Source of the DNA: Vreelandella profundi
GTDB lineage: Bacteria; Pseudomonadota; Gammaproteobacteria; Pseudomonadales; Halomonadaceae
Direction of reading: 5' to 3'
Assembly (NCBI RefSeq): GCF_019722725.1
Contig: NZ_CP077941.1
Location: forward strand, 806,001 to 870,000
DNA: 64,000 nt
The stretch's first letter is position 1. The number at the start of each line of letters is the position of its first letter. The notes beneath the pieces are model-generated. The model did not search any database and was not told where the DNA came from. It saw only the letters and a program-made list of their open reading frames with translations. Position numbers and translations under genes: made by a program. This document shows positions 43,265-52,311 of the stretch, one piece after another.

Positions 43265-43765
43265 ATGCAACAGATTACCCGCGCAGGCGAACCTGTGGAT
43301 GTCGCTGGCACGCTGCCCGCTGAAGGCCAAACGGCGCCTGTGATGACGCTTACCAATACGAATCTGCAGGATGTCACGCTCGAGACTTACGCAGGCAAGC
43401 GTAAAGTGCTCAATATTATTCCCAGCGTCGATACCCCCACCTGCGCAATGTCCACACGTCGCTTTAATGAGCTGGCATCTAATCTTGCTGACACCGTGGT
43501 ATTGGTGGTTTCTGCCGACTTACCTTTTGCGGCTAAGCGCTTTTGCGGTGCTGAGGGGTTAGATAACGTCGAAACGCTGTCTACTTTCCGTCACGCCGAG
43601 TTTCTTGAGGCCTGGGGCGTTGCGCTGCGCAATAGTTCGATGGAAGGGCTTTGCGCCCGAGCGGTCGTCGTGCTGGATGCCGATAACCGCGTGCTGCACA
43701 GCGAGCTGGTGAGCGAGTTGAAAAACGAGCCTGACTACAGCGCTGCGCTGGCGGTTCTCAAGTAG
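43265..43765 (+). CDS. tpx: Thiol peroxidase Tpx
   Basis: A 166-residue 2-Cys peroxiredoxin of the Tpx class. The peroxidatic site PSVDTPTCAMSTRRF (Cys about 60) and the resolving Cys in FCGAEGLDN (about 94) are intact. It reduces lipid and alkyl hydroperoxides using thioredoxin. AAGGAG lies 8 nt before the ATG. Ends 5 bp from the convergent peptidase-like gene. Confidence 0.96.
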   Translation: MQQITRAGEPVDVAGTLPAEGQTAPVMTLTNTNLQDVTLETYAGKRKVLNIIPSVDTPTCAMSTRRFNELASNLADTVVLVVSADLPFAAKRFCGAEGLDNVETLSTFRHAEFLEAWGVALRNSSMEGLCARAVVVLDADNRVLHSELVSELKNEPDYSAALAVLK

Positions 43766-43770
43766 TTAAG

Positions 43771-44463
43771 CTACTCATACTGCTTGCCGCACCGTTTAGA
43801 ATGGCGCTTTGATGCCGTCACCAGTGCGCGAATTAAGCGCTGCTGGGGGCGGTTAAAAATCAGCCATTCGGGGTGCCACTGCACGCCAATCAAAAAATCG
43901 TGCTCACGAGACTCGATGCCTTGCACTAGGCCATCACGGTCGCGAGCCACAATGTCGATGCCGCTACCGGCTTGATAAACGGCCTGGTGATGCAGGCTGT
44001 TGACGCGGCACCAGGTGACGCCCAATAAGCGGTGTAATTGGCTAGCCCCGACAATGTCGACGGTTTTGCGGGGTAGCACGGTACGGCGTCGCTTTAAGCC
44101 TTCATGGGTGGTGTAGATATCAGGGTCAAGCGTGCCGCCAAGATGCACGTTGATTAATTGCGCCCCACGGCAGATGCCTAGTACCGGCGTTTGTAACGGA
44201 ATAAAACGTTCCAGCAACATAAGCTCTAGCTCATCGCGTGCGGGGTCAAGCCGCACATTCAGCTGTACCTCTGCGCCGTAAAGGTGGGCCTGTATGTCGT
44301 CACCGCCGCCAATGATCAAGCCATCCAGGCTATCGGGTAGAGCGCGCTCGGGCGACAGACGCAGCGGCTGGCCGCCATGGCGCCAAACGGCAAACCAATC
44401 AAACCACCAGGCTAACTGGCTTTTTTGATCAGAGGTTGTGATTCCGATAAGCGGTCGAGACAT
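43771..44463 (-). CDS. Gamma-glutamyl-GABA hydrolase (PuuD)-like class I amidotransferase
   Basis: A 230-residue GATase1-fold hydrolase with LIGITTSDQ at the start, IGGGDDI (about 50), nucleophile elbow GICRGAQLINVHLGG (Cys about 97) and catalytic His in GVQWHPEW (about 197). The family cleaves gamma-glutamyl amide bonds. It lies 43 bp downstream of an amidoligase gene on the same strand. Such pairs are described as ligase-plus-hydrolase modules for making or trimming gamma-linked peptides. The real substrate is unknown. Confidence 0.88.
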   Translation of the reverse strand: MSRPLIGITTSDQKSQLAWWFDWFAVWRHGGQPLRLSPERALPDSLDGLIIGGGDDIQAHLYGAEVQLNVRLDPARDELELMLLERFIPLQTPVLGICRGAQLINVHLGGTLDPDIYTTHEGLKRRRTVLPRKTVDIVGASQLHRLLGVTWCRVNSLHHQAVYQAGSGIDIVARDRDGLVQGIESREHDFLIGVQWHPEWLIFNRPQQRLIRALVTASKRHSKRCGKQYE

Positions 44464-44506
44464 GCCGATAGTTACTCGCTATTTTGAAAGTGAAGAAGGT
44501 AGCGCT

Positions 44507-45517
44507 CTAACGCTTACGGCGAAGCCAGTGGCCCAGTTTCTCTTTTACACGCGTTAGCAGCGGCCGGTTTTGAGCAGCGATATATTCGGCGCAACGTGCC
44601 AGCAGCGCTTCAGGGTTGGCGGCGAGTTTTTCTACCTCGACCCAGCGGTTCCATTCGACTACCGAGCCCCAGCCAGGCTGTGAAAGCTGCGCATTAGGCA
44701 ACCGGTAGTGAAAGGTAGGGCGCGACTTGGTGAGCTTGGCATGCAGCAATGCATGTGGGTGCTCAGGACGTAAATAGGCGAAGAGTGGCAACATGTCCAG
44801 CTCGCGATTACGCGTAGGGTTGTCGCGCAGGTAGTCATCGATCAGCGTGTCAAGATCGGGGGAATAATGGCTATCGAGTACTTTCAGCACGTATTCTTTA
44901 GGGAAGGGGTTGGCGTGAGGCAGTATTTCCCGGGTAATGTCGATTTTGATGTCGTCGCGCAGCCAGCTGGCAAGTAGCATATAGGCCCGCAGCATGGCGA
45001 GCAGATAGCCGACGTCAAAGTGCGCTACTTCCGGATTAAGATGCAGCCCGAACCCATACATTAGGCTTGCATCGGTGCCTTTCGCACCATGTTCACGCAG
45101 AGCTTCAAATAGCGTGTCTAGCGCTTCGAGTTCATTCCAGGGCACGGGGGGCACCACTATTTCTGTCGGCACTAAACCAGTGACCATGTCGCCGATCAGC
45201 TCACGGGTTTTCTGGTGAAACTCAATGCGTCGTTGGTGCCGGTGGCGCGCCCATTCGTTGTCGAGAGCGCTAGGATCTTCAAACAAGGATTGGTCAGGAT
45301 GCGCGTACTGAGTATCTAGCTCGATACCAAACGTCCCCCAGCGAGTAGCTTCTACTAGTAGCCGGTGAGGGCTTACCACGTTAAGCTCCCCGCCAAATAG
45401 ATCGCGTACGATCAGCGCTGTGTCGCTGGGTGGTAGGCCAGCAAATTCAATTTCGACGCCAACATGCCGGTTTTTTCCATGGCTGTTTAAGCGGTTGGGC
45501 GGAGCTTGTAGCGTCAT
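44507..45517 (-). CDS. Amidoligase family protein
   Basis: A 336-residue protein of the Amidoligase_2 group (carboxylate-amine ligase fold related to glutamine synthetase/gamma-glutamylcysteine synthetase). RHVGVEIEFAGL (about 17-28) carries the paired Glu metal ligands, WGTFGIELDT (about 60) follows, and YGFGLHLNPEVAHFDVGYLLAMLRAYMLL (about 150-180) supplies further ligands. It is predicted to join an amine to a carboxylate using ATP. Followed by the PuuD-like gene. The product is not known. Confidence 0.85.
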   Translation of the reverse strand: MTLQAPPNRLNSHGKNRHVGVEIEFAGLPPSDTALIVRDLFGGELNVVSPHRLLVEATRWGTFGIELDTQYAHPDQSLFEDPSALDNEWARHRHQRRIEFHQKTRELIGDMVTGLVPTEIVVPPVPWNELEALDTLFEALREHGAKGTDASLMYGFGLHLNPEVAHFDVGYLLAMLRAYMLLASWLRDDIKIDITREILPHANPFPKEYVLKVLDSHYSPDLDTLIDDYLRDNPTRNRELDMLPLFAYLRPEHPHALLHAKLTKSRPTFHYRLPNAQLSQPGWGSVVEWNRWVEVEKLAANPEALLARCAEYIAAQNRPLLTRVKEKLGHWLRRKR

Positions 45518-45644
45518 CTCGGCATCCTTGAGGTGAACGTTTAGGTGCTCAGCCTATCATAGACACGCGTTGAGGCTGAGCGTACTCAATGCAGGTGAAG
45601 AAAATCAGCAGGACGCTATTCAGACCAATTTTCAGGAGTAAAGC

Positions 45645-48095
45645 GTGCGACAGCACCGGTTAATCCACACGATAATAAGCATCGTCTTCTTTGTGCTGAT
45701 CAGCGTGACTGCAACGCAGGCCCAGGCGCAGATGGTATCCCTGCCAAGTTTGGGCGGCGGCGCTGATGAGGAGAAATCCGACGTCAGCAGCAGCGAGTTT
45801 CAGAGCTCGTTAAACGATGTTATCGGCATGCTCGAGAACGAAGAGCAGCGGACTCAGCTGCTGTCGTCGCTGCGCGAGCTGCAGGTCACTGCGGATGCTG
45901 CTAACGAGGAAGACAGTATCGTGCGGCAAGGCCTGCTTGGCGCGCTGGCGGATACGCTAAGCGACCTTGGTGATCAGGCTCAAGCCGGTAACTCTCCCCT
46001 TGATGAGTGGTCGCGCCAATTGGCGCAGGGCGCTGACGATTTACGCGCGCTGACTGATGATGCAGACCAAGGTGAAATCATTCGAGCCGTTGCTGAAGGC
46101 GCGGTGCTGGCGCTCATCTGGACCGGACTACTGGTGGTGATGATTGCGTTAGGGCGCATGCTGGCAACCCGTCGCCACTGGCCGTTGGATCTACCTCGTG
46201 ACCCCAAAGGCAGGCTACTCGCGATACATTTTTTCCGACGCATGCTGCCCTGGACGCTGGCCTTTGCCATAACGCTAGGGGTTGGCCAGGTGCTGCCTGA
46301 TAGCCCCGGCCGTACGATGGTATTAGTAATGGCGTATATTTGCCTGTGCGGTCGAGCATTGTCGGTGGTGTTTGAAACGGTGGTGGCATTTTTCAGCCGC
46401 GGTCATCGTTTTACCGCGGTTCAGCTTCTCCAACAGCAGGCACTGCGCGGTCTGTTTGTGATTGGGGCAGTGATTGCCCTCGGCGACGCGGTTAACTCCA
46501 CGCGCCTGGTTGAGCTACTCGGAAGTGAGCTGTCGAGCCTAGTGTCAGTGCTTGCCAATATGCTGGCAGCGCTGCTATCCGTGCGGTTTATCCTCAAATT
46601 TAAACGTCCCGTGCGCCATCTGATTTGCAATCGCCCGTTTAAACAGCGCCGCGATGCCAGTACGGCCGTTGAAATGATTCGCTCGCTGGGCGGCCTATGG
46701 CATATTCCCGCGTTGCTGCTGGTGAGTGGCTCTCTGATGGCCATTTTTATTACCGCTGGCGACGTTGGTACTGCGCTGGCACGCTCGATCATTTCAGCCA
46801 GCCTGCTGGTGCTCACGCTAGTCATTACGGGGCTGCTACGACGCCAGTCGGAGCGGATGGGGAAGCGTCGCCATCGTCATCGCTACAGCCAGTACCGTAA
46901 GCGCCTAGAGCGGTTTGGTTTTGTGTTGGCGTATATTTGCTCGTGGATGGTGTTTGCCGAGCTTTCCATGCAGGTGTGGGGCGGGTCACTGTTTGGGCTC
47001 GGCCAGCAAGCAGTGGCCAGCGCGCGCATTGGTCAAGCGCTGGTCAGCCTGGGCGCCACCCTGTTGCTGGCGTGGCTGGTATGGATTCTGGCCGACACGG
47101 CAATTCAGCGCGCGCTTACCTCCTCTGCGCGTTCGCGCGGGCGGCGCGTTAATCAGGCGCGGGCGCAAACCATTACGCCGATGATTCGCAACGTCATTTT
47201 TGTCATCATTTTGATTATTGCGGTGATTTCCGGGTTGGCCAACTTAGGCGTCAACGTGACACCGCTACTGGCCGGTGCGGGTGTGATCGGTTTGGCCATT
47301 GGTTTCGGTGCCCAAACCCTCGTTCAGGATTTGATTACCGGTATTTTTATCTTGATCGAAGATTCGCTGGCGGTAGATGACTTCGTCAAGATCAACAGCC
47401 ATATGGGAACGGTCGAAGGGTTAACGCTTCGCACCGTGCGGTTACGCGATCTAGACGGCGTGGTGCATATCATCACCTTTAGCCGTATCGAATCGATTCA
47501 CAACATGTCGCGTCAGTTCGGCATCGCGTTAATGCGTATCCGAATTCCCTACGATATGAAGATCGACGATGCGATTACGCTGATGCAAGAGACCGCGCAG
47601 GAGCTGCGTAAAGACCCGATGATGCGCCATTACATCTGGTCACCGCTTGAGATGCAGGGCGTTCAGGGCTTCGAAGACGGCTGTCCTATTCTGCGCATGC
47701 GTTTTCGTACCGCGCCAGAAATGCAGTGGGATGTTTCCCGTGCATTTAACCTGCTGCTTAAACAGCGCATGGAATCTCAGGCCATTGATCTGGGCATCCC
47801 GCGTCTTAGCGTCAGTATGGAAGCGCGCTCTGAAGACCGCCGCCAGGATGAAACCGGTACTGACTTTGCCATCGAAGCTAGCGGCGAAGAGGACACCGAT
47901 AGCTCGCGTAAAAAACCCGCGCCGCCCCAGCCCGCGCCACTGCCTACGAAGGCAGAAACGCAAAGAGATGAGTATGAACGGGCAAATGATAAGACGGCTG
48001 AGCGAGCGGCGTCACATCGCCACAAGCCCCAGGCTCAAGGCGAGCCCCAGAGCAATACCTATGCCAGCGCCAGTGGCGAACACGGCGATGAGTAG
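45645..48095 (+). CDS. Large MscS-family mechanosensitive channel
   Basis: An 816-residue inner-membrane protein. A signal peptide (cleavage near AQA) leads a periplasmic helical domain (about 30-145), then multiple TM segments (about 155-560). The pore and beta domain are canonical: GVIGLAIGFGAQTLVQDLITGIFILIEDSLAVDDFVKI (about 545-585). The C-terminal domain ends in a disordered acidic/proline tail (about 735-816). GTG start with AGGAG 8 nt upstream. It opens under membrane tension to release osmolytes, a sensible function in a halophile. Divergent from the amidoligase gene. Confidence 0.93.
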   Translation: MRQHRLIHTIISIVFFVLISVTATQAQAQMVSLPSLGGGADEEKSDVSSSEFQSSLNDVIGMLENEEQRTQLLSSLRELQVTADAANEEDSIVRQGLLGALADTLSDLGDQAQAGNSPLDEWSRQLAQGADDLRALTDDADQGEIIRAVAEGAVLALIWTGLLVVMIALGRMLATRRHWPLDLPRDPKGRLLAIHFFRRMLPWTLAFAITLGVGQVLPDSPGRTMVLVMAYICLCGRALSVVFETVVAFFSRGHRFTAVQLLQQQALRGLFVIGAVIALGDAVNSTRLVELLGSELSSLVSVLANMLAALLSVRFILKFKRPVRHLICNRPFKQRRDASTAVEMIRSLGGLWHIPALLLVSGSLMAIFITAGDVGTALARSIISASLLVLTLVITGLLRRQSERMGKRRHRHRYSQYRKRLERFGFVLAYICSWMVFAELSMQVWGGSLFGLGQQAVASARIGQALVSLGATLLLAWLVWILADTAIQRALTSSARSRGRRVNQARAQTITPMIRNVIFVIILIIAVISGLANLGVNVTPLLAGAGVIGLAIGFGAQTLVQDLITGIFILIEDSLAVDDFVKINSHMGTVEGLTLRTVRLRDLDGVVHIITFSRIESIHNMSRQFGIALMRIRIPYDMKIDDAITLMQETAQELRKDPMMRHYIWSPLEMQGVQGFEDGCPILRMRFRTAPEMQWDVSRAFNLLLKQRMESQAIDLGIPRLSVSMEARSEDRRQDETGTDFAIEASGEEDTDSSRKKPAPPQPAPLPTKAETQRDEYERANDKTAERAASHRHKPQAQGEPQSNTYASASGEHGDE

Positions 48096-48225
48096 CCACG
48101 GCAATAGCGGGCCTGGTATACAAATATGCAGTGGCGCCTGCTCACTAAATGTAGAAGGTCCTTGAGATGTGGCTTTAACTTCTCAATATTATCGTAGTGA
48201 GCATGGACGTCGGGAGTGAGCGTAG

Positions 48226-49725
48226 GTGATCAACGTTGAGCGTAAAAATAGCTTTCAGCTGCGTCTTACTCGGCGGCTTAAGGAAGAGACATCGCATAAT
48301 CTTGATGTTTACCTTTTCATACCTGGCGAGCTTGGATTAAGCACCCAGTTAATCTCCGAGGAAGCGTTTTACCACTCGGCGATTAACGTGTCGCGCACCT
48401 ACTACAGTGACGAATATCTTCTGCCGCTGGTGCATAGCCGTCTTGCCAGCCGAAACCGGTTGGGTAGTGACTCTTACCGGCTGAGTTTGAGTTTATATGC
48501 TTATCAATACGTAGTGGCGATGGAGCGCACCACTCAGATGATGTTAGCCAGTGCTAATAAGCTGCGTCACGCCCGCCAAGAGGAGCGAGAAGAGAACAGT
48601 GAGGTGCACGAAAGCGCTAACGCTTTACGCGACCAACTAAATGAAATGATCGATTTAAGCGATGGCATACTTAAGCGGCTGCGGCGCAATCAGCCCAGCG
48701 ATGAAAGCTTATATAAGTACTTTGCTAATATTGATAATTATCTCTCTTGGTTCACTGAGCAGCAGCTGTTGGCGTTGATCGCACACATGCCTCGCGGCGG
48801 TGAGTTTACCGAAAGCCGTCGGCGCTTTATTAGCGTCTGCCATCGTGAGGACGAGTATCGTCGCGAGCAGGAGTATAACGCTGAACGGGTGATGGCTGAT
48901 CCCACCCGAATGTCGAATAAAATGCGCCTGCTGCGCCGCCTAATCGAGCATCCCATCACGCTTAAACAGCAGGCGTTAGAGCTGGGTGGCGGTGAGCAAA
49001 AGGCGGTTAAGGCGCTGGCGACGGCGGTGGTGATGGCGTGCGTAACGCTAGGTGTATTGCGCGTACGTGAGGTGGTGGGCGATATTACGGCGCTGTTTGT
49101 GCTGGCCATGGCGCTGCTTTACGCCATGCGTGAAGTGTTCAAAGACGATTTGCGCAACACCCTCTGGCGGCTGCTGCGCAAAGGGCGGCCTAAGTGGCGC
49201 CGTCAGTATCTCGACCCTACTCGTAATGCCCTGGTAGGCCGCCAGCTAGAGTGGTTTGATTACAAACGCTTCGCCTCGTTAAGCGATGACATTCAGCAGA
49301 TGCGTCGCCGCACGGTCGCTCAGCGTGAAGAAATGGTGTTGCACTATCGTTCAAGCTCGCGTATGTCGCCCACTCGTTTTTTAAGCGGCTACGAGCATAC
49401 CCGTGAAACGCTGAATCTCGATATATCGATGCTTACGCGATTAATGAATAAGGGCAAGCACCATATATACCGCTTGAAAGATGGCCAGGCGGTGCGTGAA
49501 AGTGTTGAACGACGCCATTTATTTAACCTCGTTATCCGAGAAACAGGCAGCGAAGACTCGCCCTACCTTGCACGCTGGAAGGTTGTGGTCAGCCGTTCAG
49601 GCATTGTTGATATTGAAAAAGTCGAAGAGAATACTGTCATGAAAAACAGTGTCATGAAAAACAATACTATGAAGGACAATGCCATGAAGGAAAATGTTAT
49701 GAAGGACAACAGCGAGCAGCGTTAA
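48226..49725 (+). CDS. Unrecognised membrane protein with C-terminal MK repeats
   Basis: 499 residues, GTG start with GGGAGTGAG upstream. Not recognised. The N-terminal half is soluble, helical and charged (coiled-coil-like about 100-160). Two hydrophobic segments around residues 267-312 (ALATAVVMACVTLGVLRV, ITALFVLAMALLYAM) make a hairpin in the membrane, followed by a basic region (LLRKGRPKWRRQ) and another soluble domain (about 330-460). The C-terminus is five tandem pentapeptides of the type xxMK(N/D/E). It lies 130 bp downstream of the MscS gene in the same direction. Function unknown. Confidence 0.8.
   Translation: MINVERKNSFQLRLTRRLKEETSHNLDVYLFIPGELGLSTQLISEEAFYHSAINVSRTYYSDEYLLPLVHSRLASRNRLGSDSYRLSLSLYAYQYVVAMERTTQMMLASANKLRHARQEEREENSEVHESANALRDQLNEMIDLSDGILKRLRRNQPSDESLYKYFANIDNYLSWFTEQQLLALIAHMPRGGEFTESRRRFISVCHREDEYRREQEYNAERVMADPTRMSNKMRLLRRLIEHPITLKQQALELGGGEQKAVKALATAVVMACVTLGVLRVREVVGDITALFVLAMALLYAMREVFKDDLRNTLWRLLRKGRPKWRRQYLDPTRNALVGRQLEWFDYKRFASLSDDIQQMRRRTVAQREEMVLHYRSSSRMSPTRFLSGYEHTRETLNLDISMLTRLMNKGKHHIYRLKDGQAVRESVERRHLFNLVIRETGSEDSPYLARWKVVVSRSGIVDIEKVEENTVMKNSVMKNNTMKDNAMKENVMKDNSEQR
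49639..49713 (+). repeat. Five 15-bp in-frame repeats, each starting ATGAA
   Basis: Units start at 49639, 49654, 49669, 49684 and 49699. The first two begin ATGAAAAACA and the last three ATGAAGGA. Each of the last units places AAGGA about 7-8 nt before the next ATG, so the array looks like serial SD-ATG units. It encodes the C-terminal MK repeats. Confidence 0.9.
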
Positions 49726-49770
49726 CAGCCGCGACTGTATGGCTAAATAGCGAGGAGCGAACTAGTCTCA

Positions 49771-49810
49771 AAAGACGGGCAGGTTAACCTGCGTTTGCGG
49801 CGCAGTCTTT
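49771..49810 (+). promoter_or_regulatory. Palindrome-containing hairpin before the CBS-BON gene
   Basis: GCAGGTTAACCTGC (49779-49792) is a perfect 14-bp palindrome enclosed by AAAGAC (49771-49776) and GTCTTT (49805-49810). It could be a weak terminator of the upstream gene or an operator for the next one. Confidence 0.35.
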
Positions 49811-49846
49811 AAGGTTCATCTTAAAGCTGTCGCAAGGAGAAAAGCC

Positions 49847-50536
49847 ATGCAAGCTATCGATATTATGACGCCAAAAGTGATCAGTGTGGGCCCCGATGCC
49901 GAGGTGCGTGACATTGCCCAGCTACTGATCAATAACCGCATTAGCGCCGTTCCTGTTATTGACGCCGAGCAACGGGTGATCGGAATTGTCAGCGAAGGCG
50001 ATTTGATGCGCCAACTGAAAAATGACGATGACGGTCCTCAATCCTGGTGGTTATCGCTGGTCAGCGGGGGCAAAGATCCCGGCGACTACGTTAAGCAGCA
50101 TGGCCGTAAAGCGCATGAGGTGATGACCCCGAATCCGCTCACGGTGGAAGAGAACACACCCCTTCACGATATTGCTCGATTGCTAGAAAAAAATCACATT
50201 AAACGCGTGCCCGTTGTGCGCGGCGATAAGCTGATAGGCATTGTCAGTCGTGCCAACTTGCTACAAGGGATTGCTAATGCGGCAGTGGCACCGACCCAAT
50301 CACCGACCGATGATCGACACATTCGAGAGGCTATTTTAAAAGAAGTTGAGCATAACACCGGTGTGCAGACGGGAAACATTAGCGTGATCGTCAACGGCGG
50401 TGCGGTGGAGCTTTGGGGGCTAGTTGAGTCGCTAGAGCAGAAGCAAGCAGCAGCCGTTGCGGCAGAAAACGTTGCCGGGGTGACTCGGGTCGACAATCAC
50501 CTAGGCATGATGCCGCGCGGCTTCGGTTATTCGTAG
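49847..50536 (+). CDS. CBS-pair plus BON domain protein
   Basis: A 229-residue soluble protein. Two CBS motifs (about 1-60 and 88-145; IMTPKVISVGPDAEV and VMTPNPLTVEENTPL) form a nucleotide-sensing Bateman module, and a C-terminal BON domain (about 155-222; VNGGAVELWGLVESLEQKQAA) may contact lipid or protein. The combination is common in proteobacterial stress loci. The regulatory ligand and target are not known. AAGGAG precedes the ATG. Confidence 0.9.
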   Translation: MQAIDIMTPKVISVGPDAEVRDIAQLLINNRISAVPVIDAEQRVIGIVSEGDLMRQLKNDDDGPQSWWLSLVSGGKDPGDYVKQHGRKAHEVMTPNPLTVEENTPLHDIARLLEKNHIKRVPVVRGDKLIGIVSRANLLQGIANAAVAPTQSPTDDRHIREAILKEVEHNTGVQTGNISVIVNGGAVELWGLVESLEQKQAAAVAAENVAGVTRVDNHLGMMPRGFGYS

Positions 50537-50569
50537 TACATTTTGCCAAGATATCACTGGTCGTAGAAC

Positions 50570-50596
50570 ATGCCCGTCGTCCTTAACGGCGGGCAT
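50570..50596. terminator. Terminator between convergent genes
   Basis: ATGCCCGTCGT (50570-50580) pairs with ACGGCGGGCAT (50586-50596; one G-U), loop CCTTA. The T run is weak (TTGTTGTGTT). It lies between the CBS-BON and aminotransferase genes. Confidence 0.6.
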
Positions 50597-50603
50597 TGTT
50601 GTG

Positions 50604-51728
50604 TTAGACCACTGATTTAATCGCTTGCTCTAAGCTATCGACGCTACGCTGGGTGTGATGAAGTTTATCAAGCCCAAACAGGCCAATACGGAAGGTCTGG
50701 AAATTATCGCCTTCATCGCACATCAGCGGCACGCCGCCGGCTACTTGAATGCCCGCCTGGGCCAGTTTGCCCACTAAGCCGCTATCGTTGTTATAACAAA
50801 CCACGACGCCCGGTGCCTCAAAGCCTTCAGCGGCAACGCTAACAAAGCCGTGGCGTTTCAGCATGGCGCGGACGTCATGCCCAATCGCTTGCTGCTCCTC
50901 TTTTACCTTGGCAAAGCCATAATCGCGGGTCTCCTGCATGATGCCACGCAGCTGTCGCAAGGCATCGGTCGGCATGGTGGCGTGATAAGCGTGGCCGCCG
51001 TTTTCATAGGCCTGCATGATGCTGTGCCACTTCGCTAAGTCGCAGGCAAAGCTGTTGCTCTGCGTCTCACTTAATCGCTGTGTGGCGCGCTCTGAGAGCA
51101 TCACCATCGCGCAGCAGGGTGAGCCGCTCCAGCCTTTCTGCGGGGCGCTTACCACCACGTCAATGCCGAGCGTCTGCATATTTACCCATAGCGTGCCAGC
51201 GGCGATGGCGTCTAACACAAACAAACCGCCCACTTCGTGAGTGGCCTCTGCAAGCGCCTGGATATAGTCGTCCGGCAGCAACAAGCCAGCCGAGGTTTCC
51301 ACCTGCGGGGCGAATACGACAGCAGGTTTTTCACTAAGAATCTGCGCTACGGCTTCATCAATGGGCACCGGCTGAAAAGGCGCAGTCGCATCATCTGCAT
51401 TAAGTCGCCGCGCTTTAAGCACCGTGTGCTGATCGGTTAAGCGACCCATCTCAATAATTTGCGTCCAGCGATAGCTAAACCAGCCGTTGCGGATGACCAG
51501 GGTTTTCTGATCAAGCGCAAACTGACGCGCTACCGCTTCCATGCCAAAGGTCCCGCTACCGGGCACAATGGCCACCGAGTGAGCGCTGTAGACTTCTTTC
51601 AGCGTGGCAGAAATATCGCGCATCACGCCTTGAAACCGCTGCGACATATGATTTAGCGAGCGGTCTGTGTAGACCACTGAGTACTCAAGCAAGCCGTCGG
51701 GATCGACGTTGGGCAGTAAACCAGCCAT
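50604..51728 (-). CDS. Class V PLP-dependent aminotransferase (alanine-glyoxylate/AEP transaminase-like)
   Basis: An approximately 374-residue enzyme of fold type I. IVPGSGTFGMEAVARQF (about 55), FVLDAIAAGTLWVNM (PLP-phenol Asp, about 170) and the Schiff-base lysine in SAPQKGWSGSP (about 195) are visible. It resembles the 2-aminoethylphosphonate:pyruvate and alanine-glyoxylate/serine-pyruvate group; the exact amino donor cannot be fixed. The ATG at 51728, with GGAG 7 nt upstream, is preferred to an in-frame TTG at 51740. No phosphonate genes adjoin it. Confidence 0.88.
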   Translation of the reverse strand: MAGLLPNVDPDGLLEYSVVYTDRSLNHMSQRFQGVMRDISATLKEVYSAHSVAIVPGSGTFGMEAVARQFALDQKTLVIRNGWFSYRWTQIIEMGRLTDQHTVLKARRLNADDATAPFQPVPIDEAVAQILSEKPAVVFAPQVETSAGLLLPDDYIQALAEATHEVGGLFVLDAIAAGTLWVNMQTLGIDVVVSAPQKGWSGSPCCAMVMLSERATQRLSETQSNSFACDLAKWHSIMQAYENGGHAYHATMPTDALRQLRGIMQETRDYGFAKVKEEQQAIGHDVRAMLKRHGFVSVAAEGFEAPGVVVCYNNDSGLVGKLAQAGIQVAGGVPLMCDEGDNFQTFRIGLFGLDKLHHTQRSVDSLEQAIKSVV

Positions 51729-51814
51729 GGCGTTCTCCAAGGGGAATGTGCTCTAAGCGGCACACTTCATCATCGATAAGTCATCATCACTAAGAGTACG
51801 AGCAATAAACGCAC

Positions 51815-51840
51815 AAAACCAGCCCGCGAAGGGGCTGGTT
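51815..51840 (-). terminator. Terminator of the deo/cdd operon
   Basis: AACCAGCCC (51817-51825) and GGGCTGGTT (51832-51840) form a 9-bp stem, with TTTTG following on the minus strand. It sits directly after cdd. Confidence 0.8.
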
Positions 51841-51861
51841 CTTAATGCCGTGCAGGTGGAA

Positions 51862-52299
51862 TTAACGCGGTGGCAACTGCTCGGGGCCGAAGGCGTCGGG
51901 CAGCAGGGTTTCCATGGTGTAGGTTTTCATCAGCTCGCCGCGAGCGGAAAGTACCTTGATTTGCGTTGCTGGCGTCGCGAACTCGCGAATACGCTGTCGG
52001 CAGTCCCCGCAAGGCGTGCACAGATGATCGCCTGGCCCCATCACGTACACGGTCGCGAGATGGCGCTGCCCTGCGGTGACCATCGCTGAAATAGCCGATG
52101 CTTCGGCACATAGGCCTTTGTAGTGCGCTACTTCCACGTTGCTGCCAGCAAACTGCTGGCCATCCGGCGTCACCATCACCGACGCTACCGGGTGGTTCGA
52201 GTAGGGTGCATAGGCATTGGCTTGCGCACTTAGCAGCTGTTGAACGATTTCTTCTGAAACGATCTCTGCTGTAATTAACTCATCAGAACGTTGACTCAT
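51862..52299 (-). CDS. cdd: Cytidine deaminase
   Basis: An approximately 145-residue zinc enzyme that deaminates (deoxy)cytidine to (deoxy)uridine. Catalytic HYKGLCAEASA (Cys and Glu) and PCGDCRQ (two Cys) are intact; the length matches the small homotetrameric type rather than the E. coli dimeric one. The ATG at 52299 (AGGAG 9 nt upstream) is preferred to a GTG two codons earlier. Last gene of the deo operon, 12 bp after deoD. Confidence 0.95.
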   Translation of the reverse strand: MSQRSDELITAEIVSEEIVQQLLSAQANAYAPYSNHPVASVMVTPDGQQFAGSNVEVAHYKGLCAEASAISAMVTAGQRHLATVYVMGPGDHLCTPCGDCRQRIREFATPATQIKVLSARGELMKTYTMETLLPDAFGPEQLPPR

Positions 52300-52311
52300 G
52301 AGCACTTTCTC

